The notes below the pieces were generated by a model that saw nothing but the letters and a program-made list of their open reading frames with translations, was not told the DNA's origin and did not search any database. 64,000 nt of DNA, taken from assembly GCA_021397845.1 (NCBI GenBank), contig CM038048.1:35400727-35464726 (forward strand), given 5' to 3'. The position numbers and the translations under genes were made by a program. Positions 13,482 to 25,825 of this stretch are shown here, in pieces (the first letter of the stretch is position 1; each line of letters opens with the position of its first letter). This DNA comes from Areca catechu (taxonomy: Eukaryota; Streptophyta; Magnoliopsida; Arecales; Arecaceae).

Positions 13482-14329
13482 CATGGTCTTCAGTACTCTT
13501 AACCTAATCCTAATCAATTCTTGATTTAGTTTGATTAAGAGCTCAATCGATTGGGTTTGATCAAGACCTAATCAAAATCTAAATGCAATCCAATTGCAAC
13601 ACCTATCGATTCGACCCATGCCCAATCCCTCATGTTTTATGCTTAGCATTTAAGAACTTAAATTCTTGATTTAGATCTTTTAACCTTAATTTCATACCTT
13701 AAATTATTGATTTAAGTTTTGAAAATTATTTTCAAAATAGGTCAATCTTGTACTAAGACAACCTTTGCACTATAAGTATTAACCTTACATCAAGACAACC
13801 TTATGTCAATACAAGATTGAACCAAACCAATTTTGATTTTAGATCTTTAATTAATTGTATTATGAATATGAGGGTTTAATTTAGATGTCAAAAAGAATTT
13901 CAAATCTAAACAATATGCATAATCATCTCATGAAATACATTAAGACATGAAATTCAAATCTAGACAATTTTAGCCTTCATGAATTCAAACATTCATAATA
14001 TTATATCTAAAAATATTTTTTAAGATCAATCAATTGAACATGAACCATGACTTCCTGATCTAAATTTTTGATCCAAAAATCAAAATTTTTAGATCTGATT
14101 TTTAGATCAAATTGACTGAAATTTCAAATTTAGTACATATCTAAACCACAAAAAATTAAAATCTAAAAACTCAATTCTCATCTAAAGATTTTGAATCTAA
14201 TTTTTCATATTTGATTTCTAATTTTCTAGATCCAATTTCAGATCTGAAACACACTTCCAAATCTAATTTTTTAGATCATAAATCAAAATTTTTAGATATG
14301 TTTTAGATCTAAAAATGTTCATGATGGTG

Positions 14330-14341
14330 GCTCTAATATCA
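14330..14341 (-). promoter_or_regulatory. Primer-binding site of copia AB (decayed)
   Basis: Minus-strand TGATATTAGAGC, two changes from the iMet-type TGGTATCAGAGC. It lies two bases inside the LTR boundary at 14344 and supports the minus orientation. Confidence 0.75.
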
Positions 14342-14343
14342 CT

Positions 14344-16815
14344 TGAAAAAATCATTTGACGATCCCTAGGACAATATGCATAGTTTTCAAAAATTATAAT
14401 TAACTAAATTATAGTGAAAATAAAAGTCTAATCTAGCATGCATATAGGATCCACTCATGAACATATCAGATCTAATAAATAAATAAATATATAATTAAAT
14501 CATATCTATTGATTGCTTTGCTACTCCATCTTCATTAGATCAAACTAGCAAATATCCCGAATGCCATCAAAGTTGCCCTAGGTTCTATCAGAGCTGCACA
14601 AGTGCCTAGCCTTTGCTGTATCTACATAGAGATGCCTGATCAAAGCTTTGAGATTGCCAATATGCTAGCACCTTGCAAATCTCGCTTTGAAAGTTGGATC
14701 GAATCCTTCTTTAAGAAGAAGAAATCTTGGAAATCCCTGCATGAACTCTTTGTGCAGAATCAAGGGAACAGGAAAGGAAACCAAGAAGGAAGAGAACCCT
14801 TCTCTTCTCCTCTTTTTCCCTCATTTTTTTACCTTTCTCACAACCCCTTTGGATGTGTGGAATATAGAGGAAGAAGGAGAATGGGGTAGTAGAATAAGGA
14901 TATACGACTAGAAGGAAAAAACTAGATATCAAACGTTCCCTACTAACTTCCTTTCTCTTCTTATTTTTTGTTGTGCAAAAATAAGCCACCCATAAGAATT
15001 CACACCCCTATTAAGAAAAGATCCAATATTATCTTACTATGAATCACATTTAATTAGAAGAGATGATCAAAAGGATTTGCAGTAAGGGATGATTAATAGT
15101 GCTAAGCCTTTTTCCTTCCATGCCCACTCTAATTTTTATCATACAAAAATTCCCTAGAGTGCATGCCTAAAAATTTAAATAAAATCAAAACTCTAATCTA
15201 ATTTGAATTAAATTCAAATTAGATAAGAGTCCAAAATTATTCAAAGAGTGAGAGAGTCTTAGATGAGGAGAGGTGCCAATCTTGCGCCTCTCTTCTCTTC
15301 ATGTGCACCAAGAGGAGGGGGCAACAATTCTAGCACCCCCTCTTCTTATTTGGCAAGAAAAAAGAGAGAGAGAGAGTCTCAGTCTATAGATTGGGACTCT
15401 GGCTTCCTAGTTTAATTAGGCTTTGATTTAGATTAATTTTGAATCTGATTTGAATATAATTCAAGCCAAATTTGAAAGGCCTCAACCCTAATCCAATTAG
15501 GATTGCAATCCAAGTCTAACTTGCATAATTAAATCTAATTAATATCAAATTAGATTAAGCTTAATTAAATTAAATCTAATTTAATTAATTAGGACTTATT
15601 CCAAAATTTTATTAAGTCCAATTGCATTGCAACACTTGTAATAAAGTCTGTTATGCTAAATAATTCGTAGCTGCAAAATATATAATCCTTACAAAATTAG
15701 TAGTTTCTAAATATATAATATTTAGTAATTTCTAAATATGTAACTCTTATATATATTGATCCAACCATATGATCAGGTCAATATCCTATTATGTGTGACC
15801 CCTCAAGTTCTATTTTATTTGATAGTAAAACAATCACAATCTTTATCATAGTATCATCAAAACTCTTTTGATGGACTGGAATATTTTCAACTCATTCCAT
15901 TAAGGATATTTGATTTGAAACGATCCTAATAAGTTCTTACAATCCATCAATGATACCTAGTAGCATGTAGTGGCAAACAAATAGAATAGAAGGATGAACC
16001 CCTATACATAGTTATCGTGTGATTAAGTTTTTCTATCAAGAGTCTCAACAAGATGCAAATTATGGAAACTTGTCAAATCCTAAACATTTTTTATATGTAA
16101 GATTAAATCAGCTTAAATCTAAATTATGAAAAGTCATGAAAACTCTTTCCATCATTTACATTACCATGGCCACAGTCTTAAAGACTTAGCTTCTTAAATT
16201 GTATAGGACTATTTCTTAACTACCAAGATCAATAGATTCCATCTAAGTATTCTCCCTGCTCCTATAGTGAACTTACTATAGCCAACAAACACTTCAAAGA
16301 CCAAAATAGCTAGGAACCATGTTTTCTGTTGTCAAACTACAGCAACCCCATTATGAGTGGCCACGGTACCATAGATCAAAGAACCACTCACACAACTACA
16401 GTATCGAGAAAGTCACTAATAAGTGAGTAGACATCCATATGACTTCTCAAAATGGTCATGCTCAATATCATTATTCTCTAATAATCACTTACACTCTCAC
16501 TTCAATATCCCCATACTGTAGACTTGAGACTTGTCTATACAAAGGGAGGTGATTCATGCACCAATCTAATCAATAAATCACCATCCCCATGATGATCCTA
16601 TGATCGAGAGTATTTAGGAATTAATCTGTAATGACATATATCTCAAATTCTCATTCTTGAGAATATGTATCATTATCTATTAATTCCTTGAATGATACAT
16701 GGACACATATACATGGATAGATAAAATATCATAATTTCACATATTAAATATAATTTTATATCCTAGAAATAAAATATGTGTCTGCTAGATTGATTTCTAG
16801 GGTATACATCTAATA
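14344..16815 (-). repeat. Copia AB 5' LTR (LTR B)
   Basis: A 2472-bp LTR running on the minus strand from TATTAGATGTATACCC at 16815 to ..GATTTTTTCA at 14344, directly followed by the PBS. It is homologous to the interrupted LTR at 6827-9130. It carries an AT-rich, GA-microsatellite-containing stretch at 15355-15385. Short overlapping ORFs at 14600-14990 have no recognisable domain. Confidence 0.75.
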
Positions 16816-16849
16816 TGAATGATGATCGCATCTGATGATCCCTAGCTCA

Positions 16850-18403
16850 ATATATAGGCTAGTCCTTATTTGGCACATGGGGTTCCTCCATTGAATGGGG
16901 GTCTGGTCCGGTATGATAGGCTGATAATGTTATTTCAAAAAGCCACTCACTATAGAGTGCAATCATGTCCTTCACAAAATGTTTGTGTTCCATTTAATGC
17001 GGTGCGGCGATGATGATTCAGAAAGATATCATTTGTCCTTTTCTACAAAGAGTGCAAAGATCTTTCTCAGTGTACTTTCAAGCTAAGTAAATCAATCTCG
17101 AACTCATAAGTAAAGAGAATCTTTTACTGTATGAATGACCTATTGTATATAGAAAGTGTAATGCATAGGATGCCAATCTATTATATAAGGCTTAGGATGC
17201 CAATTTCTTATAGCAGGTACAAGCTATCGATCTTTTATAAAAGGCACAAGGTGCTGAAAAGGTGAAGGTTAATTTACCTTATGGTATGATTCTCACCCTA
17301 GTTTTTGAGAAGTTTGGTGTATCAGTTAAGGGAGAGTCTTCTAGGAAGCTAATGTAGTCAGACACCCATTGCGATTGCACTCTACACCAAAGGGCTATAG
17401 GAAGATCGATGGTCATTGGATTAGGAGAGTATCTAGACAAGAGAGGTAGCAAGAGTCTCCAATTTAGAAAGGAGAGCCCTCCACAAATATCATACCTAGC
17501 TCATCCTTTGCCTCCACTCCACCTCTAGCTTCTATTCTACTAGCTCCTATTCCATCTATACCTCCTACTAGCCCAATTGTATGACCTAGAGAGGCTCCTT
17601 TACTTGAGGGTTTCTTTGATAGGTTAAGAGAGCTGATTTCATCTACTATCTAAGCTAAGAGAAGAGTCATGTCTGATAGGATGGATGGACTTTAGGCAAA
17701 GATGCATACCATGTTCAGAGGATCATTGCATTGGGGTAGCACTAGCATACATCTGATGAGCCTACTAATATCTCGAGGTTAGCTAGTGAGGCTACCAAGC
17801 TCAAAGGAAGGATTGAGACAAGTGTCTCAAGCCTACAGTTTGCCATTTGAGTATTGGCTAGACCCAACAAAATGTGATTTTGTTTGTCCTTGCTTCCTTA
17901 GGTCAACTGATTGGACAGATTAAAAAGATGGCATCTAAAGCAATTCCTGTAGTAAAGCATCAACAGTGGCATTAGTAGCAATAGGACCTTCATCGATAGC
18001 CAAAGCCTCAGAGACTCATCAGCCCACACCTTGACCCGGTCAACCACCCTCTAGTAGACCACCTTTTAAGACTTACACTAGGTCTGGTATGAGGTTTCTA
18101 TCTCAAACTATTGGTCCATCTTCCTGACCAAGAGCTGAAGACCAGGAGCTCCACCCCTAGGGCTAGTTCCTTAAAGGTTTTAGAGTTACACTCTGATGAT
18201 GATTAGAGTTAGGATTTCTATATTCTTTCTACTTCTTGTATTACATCAATGAGCAAAGTTAGACTCTTTAAGTTGTGTATCTATTCTCCTTTTTATAGTC
18301 ATCTACAAATCTATGTTGCTTATGATATGTTTTTTTTAACTTATTTTTCTTTAATTGGTGACATGAATGGGGAGAAAAGTGCATGTATAATATAAGCTTA
18401 AGT
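16850..18403 (+). pseudogene. Sirevirus third ORF (env-like / plant transposon protein), plus copy
   Basis: Plus-strand 17253-17356 reads VNLPYGMILTLVFEKFGVSV, which matches LPYGMAFTILFQDFGVDLSG in the third ORF of the neighbouring minus-strand Sirevirus (21560-21650). The rest is a broken, Ser/Pro/Thr-rich frame with several nonsense codons, ending near 18210 in an acidic SDDD. Downstream, 'ggtgacatgaatggggagaaaag' (18356-18379) resembles a Sirevirus polypurine tract. I infer the 3' end of an older plus-oriented Sirevirus, split at 18408 by the minus-strand one and continuing at 38360. Confidence 0.55.
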
Positions 18404-18408
18404 GCAAG

Positions 18409-20080
18409 TGTTGCCCAGTTGGCTAATCCAAGAGGGGGAGTGAATTGCATTTATAAAGATTTTAGCAAGTATGTGCCTTTTGAAACCTTGTGTGGTGAGT
18501 GAAGTAGATAGAGTATTGCATACAGAAGTAAATAATAATGCAAAAGCAAGAGCAAACATAAACACCATAAGATTTAGAGTGGTTCAGAGCAATCCAACTT
18601 TTATGTCCACTATCAAAGGTGCACTCTTAGGATTTTCACTATATTCACCTCGAATATAGTCGGATTGTTTTCCTATGGGCTCACAATCCAAAACCCCAAT
18701 TCACAGTTAGTTTTCTAGGCTCACTAACAATCCAACTTAGTTTTCAAGGCCAACCAACAACCTAATAACAACTCGAAAGCTATAGCCACCTGTTGTACTT
18801 GTAGCAACCCTAAAATCGAGTAGCAAAAGAAAGCAACATTAAAACAAACCCAATGTGTTGAATGGTTATAGTTAAAGCTCTTAATGAGGCCTTCTTGAAT
18901 ACTTCTTCAATGCTCTTCAAGCCTCTCTTAATTCTTCCAAGATTAACTCAAGAAGATAGTTGGAAGTTGTTGGAGAACTTGAGTTTCTACTTGAAAGCTC
19001 TTAGTATGATCAATACCCTCATAAAAAGACTTTTTCTTCTCTTAAATACATTATTTATAACTTCTTGATGTGTTCTCAGATGAATATGGCCATTGGAATA
19101 TCTTGAAAATCAAAAACTAGCCATTGGGAGAACTTGAGTTTCTACTTAAGTTACTATCTTTAAAAGGTATTACCTTCTCCCCTGTTCACTGGCACCTATT
19201 ACACCTATTGAAAAGCTAGGATGAAAAATATATATAAGCTATTGATTTTTAATTCTTCAAAGATTAACTCAAGAAGGTAGTTGAAAGTTGTTGGAGAACT
19301 TGAGTTTCTACTTGAAAGCTCTTAGTATGATCAATACCCTCGTAAAAAGACTTTTTCTTCTCTTAAATCCATCATTTATAACTTTTTGAAGTGTTCTCAG
19401 ATGAATATGGCCGTTGGAATATCTTGAGAATCAAAAACTAGCTATTGGGAGTCTTGAAATTCAAAAACTTTGAATTTTAGAACTATCTGTTACTACTAAA
19501 ATCAATGGAAGGCGAGTCGGCTCGAAGGACTTGAGTCAGCTCGGATGATGAGTGATTTGAAAGGTAGTCATTCTGTATTATGTGAGAGTTAGCTCCTGTC
19601 GATTTAGAGTCAGCTCGACTAAATGAAATCTCAGAAGCAGTTTTTTGTGACTCTATGAGAGTTGGCTCTGATTTTCTTGGAGTTGGCTCGGATGTCCTGT
19701 ACTAGAAAAATGTTGTGTCATGCCAAAAAATGTATCAGCTTTATTCATTAGAGTCGGCTCAAGTTGAAATTTCTCCAAAGGCTTCCAAATAGCTTCAAAC
19801 TACTTCCAAACAAATTCTAAACCTATTCTAAAATATTTATACTTAAATTTACATTGATTTGACCCTTTTTCATGAATATACAATTGAATTTACTTAGGGC
19901 TCTCAAATGATTGAAAATAACTTGAATACATGGATGCATTCTAATGGTCTTTAGAAATGTAGGGTTGATGATTGTCCATTAGAAATGCCCTATAAAAACT
20001 TCTAAAATACTTAAAAAGCATTAGTATCAAATGCATGCTCCAATATTTTATCATCATCAAAATCATTCCTGGGGTCAACA
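18409..20080 (-). repeat. Sirevirus 3' LTR
   Basis: 1672 bp, bounded by TGTTGCCCAG (18409) and GGGTCAACA (20080) on the plus strand. It pairs with the LTR at 35409-38354 (1351 bp once the inserted solo LTR and its duplication are removed). The ~320-bp excess is explained by an internal duplication carrying an inverted gag fragment (19150-19252). Five or more GAGTC(A/G)GCTCG motifs lie at 19505-19765. Confidence 0.9.
19150..19252 (+). repeat. Inverted gag fragment inside the LTR
   Basis: Plus-strand 'ggcacctattacacctattg' and 'aagctattgatttttaa' (19191-19252) match the sense strand of this element's own gag start (minus strand at about 35300-35222), including its in-frame TAA. In the LTR the fragment runs opposite to the element. 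It is flanked by two copies of the same LTR segment (about 18935-19135 and 19251-19450), of which the other LTR has only one. Confidence 0.85.
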
Positions 20081-20387
20081 ATCTTTTCCTTTTTGATGAT
20101 GACAAAATACTGGGCATGGAAAGAATAAGTACCTTTATATTTGTAATTGTATCAAAGTAAATGAGTTTAGAATATGCTATACAGTATATCATACTAAGCA
20201 ATTCAAGTTATGATTTATATTCAATCTAATGTTTGGTCTATTGTAAGAAGACAAAGGAATTCATTTTACAAATTAACTGAGGTGTCAGAGCTGTTGAGTG
20301 AAATGTCAAAGTTGTCAATACATTCTAGCTGATTTTTAGAAATATTTCAAGGCTCATTGTAATTTTTATGAGTCTTTAATGAGATAT

Positions 20388-20584
20388 ACTCCCCCTTGCT
20401 CAAGCATTTTGCACAAGTGTCACAATTCTTTGCAAAGTTTTAGATTACTAAAGAAATTGCTAAATTATAGATTACTTCTCCCCTTTTTCCTTGCACATTT
20501 CTTTTATTACACATTTTCCATGTATCACATGATATTACTCCCCCTTTTTGTCATCAACAAAAGGTGTAAATACTCCCCCTTACT
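20388..20584 (-). promoter_or_regulatory. Multiple polypurine tracts
   Basis: Minus-strand purine runs AAGGGGGAGTAT (20388-20399), GGAAAAAGGGGAGAAGT (20474-20490), GATGACAAAAAGGGGGAGT (20536-20554) and AAGGGGGAGTA (20571-20584). They lie 0.3-0.5 kb before the 3' LTR. Repeated copies of this motif upstream of the 3' LTR are a known conserved non-coding feature of Sireviruses; they prime plus-strand DNA synthesis. Confidence 0.85.
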
Positions 20585-20729
20585 ATAAAATTATATATCA
20601 AGAGAGTAAAAAAGTAATCATTGTTCATGAAAGATATAACAAAACACACATATATATATCATCAAAGTTTTGAAACATAAAGTGGCTGAACTATGATACT
20701 GTCAACATACAAAGATAGGAGCTAGTAAG

Positions 20730-22320
20730 ACCTAGTCAAGGAAGTCTATATAAGAGGTCTAAGATCTCTATTACAAGTCCTAGTAGGAGCTCTAGATCTA
20801 TCTCTAACTCTAGGTCTTGCTTTAGGCTCTGGAATAGGTGCTGAAGGAGGTGGTTCTGACTCAGGAGCAGAAGCTGAAAGCAATGGAGTTTTCTGATCAG
20901 TGAATGCATCAGACAAAGCTAGAGTACTAGTCCCTGAAAGAATCTATGTGGTAGGAGTATCATAAATGCACTACTCTTGCTACTCTGCCTTTGGTGCTGG
21001 TGTGTCCAAAACATGGTGACCTGTAGAGTGCACATCAGCCTATTAATCAATAGGGTGAAAATCCTGTCCATCATCATTTTCTTATGGAGGTGGAGGTGTG
21101 ACCAGTGATACAAAAGGTCTAGCTAAAGTACTCAGATGTAAAGCTACTAGGATCCTGCTAAAACCATCTCTGACCTCTATCTGCAGTTGATCAATCCTAG
21201 AGTGAACCTCTACTTGAACTATCTAAAGATCTGATTTGAGAGCAGAAACATCATCTCTAAGTGTCCTCATCTGCTTAGAGTCATGCTACTATCCACCAGT
21301 GCTGGGCTCTGAAGGTACTGACTGAGGTGGTGTGGCAGGTGCTGGCTTTGAGGGTCTAGCCTCATCATCATGCTCATCCTCGTCATCTCCAACCTGCTCA
21401 GCATTCTCAACATCCTCAAGCAAGTCATCTTCATCATCATCTGAATGAACTACTCTTTGTCCTGACATTTTCTTCACCCATTCACCTTCAACTCTATGAT
21501 AGCCCATTCTGTGAAGTGATTTTTTAGAATACTTGTCATTATGCAGAAGGGGTATGCAGTCCTCTCCAGAAAGATCAACACCAAAGTCCTGAAATAGTAT
21601 GGTGAAGGCCATCCCATAAGGTAAACAAGCTCTGGCCTTGCGAGCGGCGTCTCTAATCTATGAAATCATGATAAATGGTAGATTGATGGCCTCCCTCTCA
21701 ATCATGTATCGCATAAACATGAGATCTCGCTCACTCACCTAATCAAAATGCCCTTACTTGGGCAAGAAAACTCTGCTAATGATGTTGTGCAGCAAGTGCA
21801 TCTCTAGTGACGATTGATTGGCTTGTACATTGGAGATGCCCTTCATATTTCTTCTTTCTAAAATAATTTTCAAAGTACCTTCCCTATCTTTGATGTTCAG
21901 ATAGCACTTTCCAATCCTAGGCATTAGTAGAACTCGACTCAATCTTGCTTCATCCACTGAGATAGTAATACCTTTCACAGTAAAAAGAATCTGATTTGTG
22001 CCAAATGTCAGGTGCTTAAAAAATGTCCTAACAAGAGTGGGATAAGTGGGAACATCTAATGAAATGAAGAACTCCCATCCCTATACTGCTATCTAGTCAC
22101 CAATACAGAAGTGTTGTTGCTCTAAAAATGCAAAATCAACTTTCCTACTAGATGTCACAGGTCTATTGCCCATTAGAATGATTTGTTGCTGAGGAGGAGG
22201 TGGAGCTTGCGGTTCTTGAGGAGTTGGCTCATCATGTCACCTCTTTGCTCTTCTCTTCATTGAATCCAAGCTTGGAGTCGTATGTTAACTCCTTTGTGCC
22301 ACAACCTTTCTGGGAGCCAT
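20730..22320 (-). pseudogene. Sirevirus third ORF (env-like / putative plant transposon protein)
   Basis: A single reading frame runs from the ATG at 22320 (MAPRKVVAQRS) to about 20750. It is interrupted by more than ten nonsense codons but, as far as I can read, no frameshift. Parts in order: basic and proline-rich start with a PPPPQQQ run; a globular region with KGITISVDEARLSRVLLMPR and LPYGMAFTILFQDFGVDLSG, resembling the plant 'putative plant transposon protein' (Transposase_32-type) domain; an acidic stretch (DDDEDDLLEDVE, 21430); a coiled-coil-like segment near 21270-21160; and a Pro/Ser-rich then Arg-rich tail. Sireviruses often carry an ORF here, sometimes called env-like. I see no clear signal peptide or membrane span, so an envelope role is not supported. 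Confidence 0.7.
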
Positions 22321-22656
22321 AGATCTAGAATCTAAGAGAAATGGAGTTGATTGGAGTGGTCCCTAGGTTTAAAAAAAGGAAAGGTCTCTCTCTCAAGCTT
22401 GAGTTTAACAGGAAATAATAGGAAAAAAGATTTTAGGGCTCTACGGTCCTTTTGTATTTCCACTATTCGAGTCAGCTCAACCAGAGAGTTTTTCTGCTCA
22501 AGTCAGCTCGAGCAAAACCAAAGAATATGGTTTAGAAACTCAGGGAAAAGGTATCTATTCCTAGAAATACTAGAAAAAGTATGCACTAACTTAAATAGGT
22601 GATGGAGGTCCTCTAGATGAATTTTTCTTAATTCTTGAAGAAATTATGTCAAAATT

Positions 22657-24096
22657 TTAAAAAGGATCATAAAGGTCTAATTCTTCTCTGATCATTTGAA
22701 ATCTATCCTCACTAAGGGATTTGGTAAAGATGCCAGCCAGTTATTTTTTAGTATAAATAAATTCGAGTTCAATATCACCATTTTGAACATGATCCCTATC
22801 GAAATGATGTCTAATTTCAATATGCTTAGTTCTTGAGTACTGAACAGGATTCTTTGTTAAGTTCATAGTACTTGTGTTATCATATTTGATTGAAATTTTA
22901 GATTGAATAACACCATAATCTTCTAGTTGTTGCTTAATCCATAATACTTGAGCATAACAACTCCTTGTAGCCACAAACTCTGTCTCAGTAGTAGATAGTG
23001 CCATGGAGTTTTGTTTCTTGCTATGCCATGAGATTAAGCTCAACCCTAGAAATTGACATGTGCTACTAGTGCTCTTCCTATCAATTTTATAACCATAATA
23101 ATCAACATCTGAATAACCTATTAAATTTAAAGATTAAGGTTTACAGTACCATAATCCTAAGTTTGATGTACCTTTGAGATATCTTATAATTCTCTTAATA
23201 GCAAGTATATGCAATTCTTTAGGATTAGCTTGAAATCTTGCACATATACAAACACTAAATAGTATATCAGGTCTGCTTACGGTCAAATAAAGTAGAGATC
23301 CAATCATATCTCGATATAATTTTTGATCAACCTTGTTACCTTCCTCATCTTTGTCAAGTCTACAGGTTGGGCTCATGGATGTGCCAATTTTCTTTGTAGA
23401 TTCTATCCTAAACTTCTTCAAGAATTCTTTAATGTACTTTGTTTGGTTGATGAATATCCCTTCTTTTGTTTGTTTGATTTGCAGTCCAAGGAAGAAAGTG
23501 AGTTCACCTATCATGCTCATTTTAAATTCTTCGTGCATAAGCTTGGCAAATTATTGACATAAAGTTTCATTAGTTGTACCAAAGATTATATCATCAACAT
23601 ATATTTATACAACTAATAATTCTTCATCTTTTCTTTTGATAAACAATGTTGTATCTACTCTACTTTTTTTGAAATCATTTTCTAAAAGAAACTTGCTCAA
23701 CCTCTCATACCATGTTCTAGGTGCTTGTTTTAAACCATATAAAGCTTTGTTTAGTTTGAAAATATGATTTGGAAAAGAGTAATTTTCAAAACCGAGAGGT
23801 TGTTCCATAAAAACTTTTTCTTCAATATAGCCATTTAAAAAAGCACTTTTTACATCCATTAGAAAATGTTTAAATTTCATGTGACATGCACATGCGAGTA
23901 AGAGTCTTTTGGCTTCTAATCTGGCTACAAGTGTATAAGTTTCATCAAAATCTATTCCTTCTTCTTGGTTATATCTTTTAGCAACTAATCTAGCCTTGTT
24001 TTTAACTACATTGCCTTTGTCATCTAATTTATTTCTAAAAATCCATTTAGAACCTATAACAGGATGTTCCTTATGTCTAGCTACTAAGGTCCACAC
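22657..24096 (-). pseudogene. pol: Sirevirus reverse transcriptase and RNase H
   Basis: One frame covers 24096-22657 with only a few nonsense codons (after 23605, 23134 and 22741). It starts with the copia RT entry (WTLVARHKEHPVIGSKWIFR), then KSAFLNGYI, KALYGLKQAPRTWYERL and the catalytic YVDDI (about 23587-23601), where one stop falls just upstream. The RNase H part shows SLISWHSKKQNSMALSTTETE and KHIEIRHHFDRDHV and ends LYDPF-stop at 22657. It would copy element RNA into DNA in the particle. It is the best-preserved part of the element. Confidence 0.92.
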
Positions 24097-25730
24097 ATTG
24101 TTCCTTTCAAATTAATTAAGTTTTTCTTGCATAGCCATTATCCAATATGGATCATTTTTAGCTTCCTCTATGTAGTTAGGTTCAACTTAAGAAGTAAATG
24201 CTAAATACTCAAAGATGTCTCTAAAAGATGATCTAGTTTTTACTCCTTGAGAGGGATCACCAATAATCAATTCTTTGGGGTGAGAATGTGTCTATCTCCA
24301 ATCCTTTGGTAGCTCATCATGTTCTATACTTACCTTCTCCTTTTCTTGCTTAACTTGCTTTTCTTTGAAGCTCATGTCCTTTACTCCATCATTTAGGGAA
24401 CCTGCATCATTGTCAATACACTCTTCTTTTCTTGAAGGTGTGAGGTTAGACTCATCGAAAATAACATGAATTGATTCTTCAACAGTTAAAGTTATTTTGT
24501 TAAAAACTCTATATGCTTTGCTAGTGGTTGAATATCTAAGAAATATACCATGATCAGATTTGCATCAAACTTTTCTAAGTTATTTTTTCCATTATTCAAG
24601 ATATAACATTTACATCCAAGAATATGAAAGTAATGAATGTTTGGTTTTCTATTATTCCAAAGCTCATAGGGGCTTTTCTTTAAAATTGGCCTAATCAAAA
24701 TATGGTTTAATATATAACATGCAGTGTTCACAGCTTCTACCTAAAAGTATATTGGGAAATTGCCTTCACACAACATGGTTCGGGCCATCTCTTCCAATGT
24801 TCTTTTTTTCCTTTCCATAAGTCCATTTTGTTATGGTGTTCTAGGGGCTAAAAAATTCTAATCAATGCCATGTTCTGTACAAAATTTCTTAAAGTATTAA
24901 TTTTTGAATTCAGTTCCATGATTACTTTTAATTGAGACAATTTAAAGATTTTTCTAATTTGAAACCTTTTTGTGAAATTTTTAAAAAACTTTGAAGGCTT
25001 CATCTTTGTGTCCTAGAAACAAAACCCAAGTGAATCATCAGAAATCATCTACTATCACAAGTTCATATTTCATACCTCCTAAGCTTGTGGTTCTAGTTAG
25101 TACAAATAAGTCCATTTATAGTAGTTCTAAGGGTCTTGATGTTGAAACAATATTTTTAGATTTAAAATTTTCCCTAGTTTGTTTACTATATTGACATGCA
25201 TCACAAACATGATCAAAATCAACTTTAAAATTTGGTAAATCTTTAACTAAGTCTTTGAAAATTAATTTTGATAATGTATGCATGCTAGCATGGCCCAATC
25301 TTCTATGCCAAAGTAAACTAGATTTCTTGGTTTTAGCATTCATAGCCACTAGACTTGTACTACTTGATATGGCTAGATCATTCAAGTCTACTATATAAAC
25401 ATTTCCAAGTCTATGACCAACAAACCTAATACTAGAATCAAGAGAGCAAGTTACTATGCACATTAAAGATTTAAATAAAACTTTGAAGCCTTTATCACAT
25501 AATTGACTAATGCTCAATAGATTATGCTTCAATTTGTCTACTAGCAATACATTTTCAATATAAGTGAAAGGAATAATTTTGATCTTAACAATCCCAATGA
25601 TTCTCCCCTTGCCATTATCACCAAATATAACCATTCCACATTCTTTTATTTCAAGGGTAATAAATTGATCTTTGTCACCCATCATGTATCTTGAACAGCT
25701 ACTATCTAGATACCATCTCTTCTTTGAATT
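24097..25730 (-). pseudogene. pol: Sirevirus protease and integrase
   Basis: Minus strand from 25730: RWYLDSSCSRYMMGDKDQF is the copia protease active-site region, with DSSC in place of the usual DSGC (about 25697-25708). It continues into the GAG-pre-integrase LLWHRRLGHASMHTLSKL with its Cys pair CDAC (25200-25320). The integrase core downstream is broken: several stops between 25115 and 24740 and a surviving C-terminal block (NTACYILNHILIRPILKKSP, 24731 on). The frame shifts by the time RT begins. Confidence 0.85.
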
Positions 25731-25825
25731 TTGGGCTGCAAGACATTCCTACAAAATAATCAAGTAGAATTTTTAGATACCCAAGATTTCTTAGGTCCTT
25801 GATGTCTAGTAGTTGCGATTCCTTT

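Larger units (their letters stand above)
9131..14343 (-). pseudogene. Decayed copia AB interior (pol, gag, leader)
   Basis: About 5.2 kb between two homologous minus-oriented LTRs. No long ORF survives. Recognisable minus-strand remnants are a gag zinc-knuckle tail reading RNYLVSLESLKNK near 11640-11720 and a GAG-pre-integrase stretch reading GHVSKERINNL near 11380-11420. This order (gag upstream, integrase downstream) is that of Ty1/copia. The part from about 12300 to 14329 is the leader and holds two repeat arrays. The region is an old dead copy; small plus-strand ORFs at 10203-10808 and 11740-12090 are shadows. Confidence 0.6.

Noticed and set aside
5711..16820. TGAAT directly right of both copia D (5711-5715) and copia AB (16816-16820), as if one shared insertion event
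   Set aside because: The LTRs differ in family and length and the left flanks cannot be seen. A 5-mer match is likely chance.
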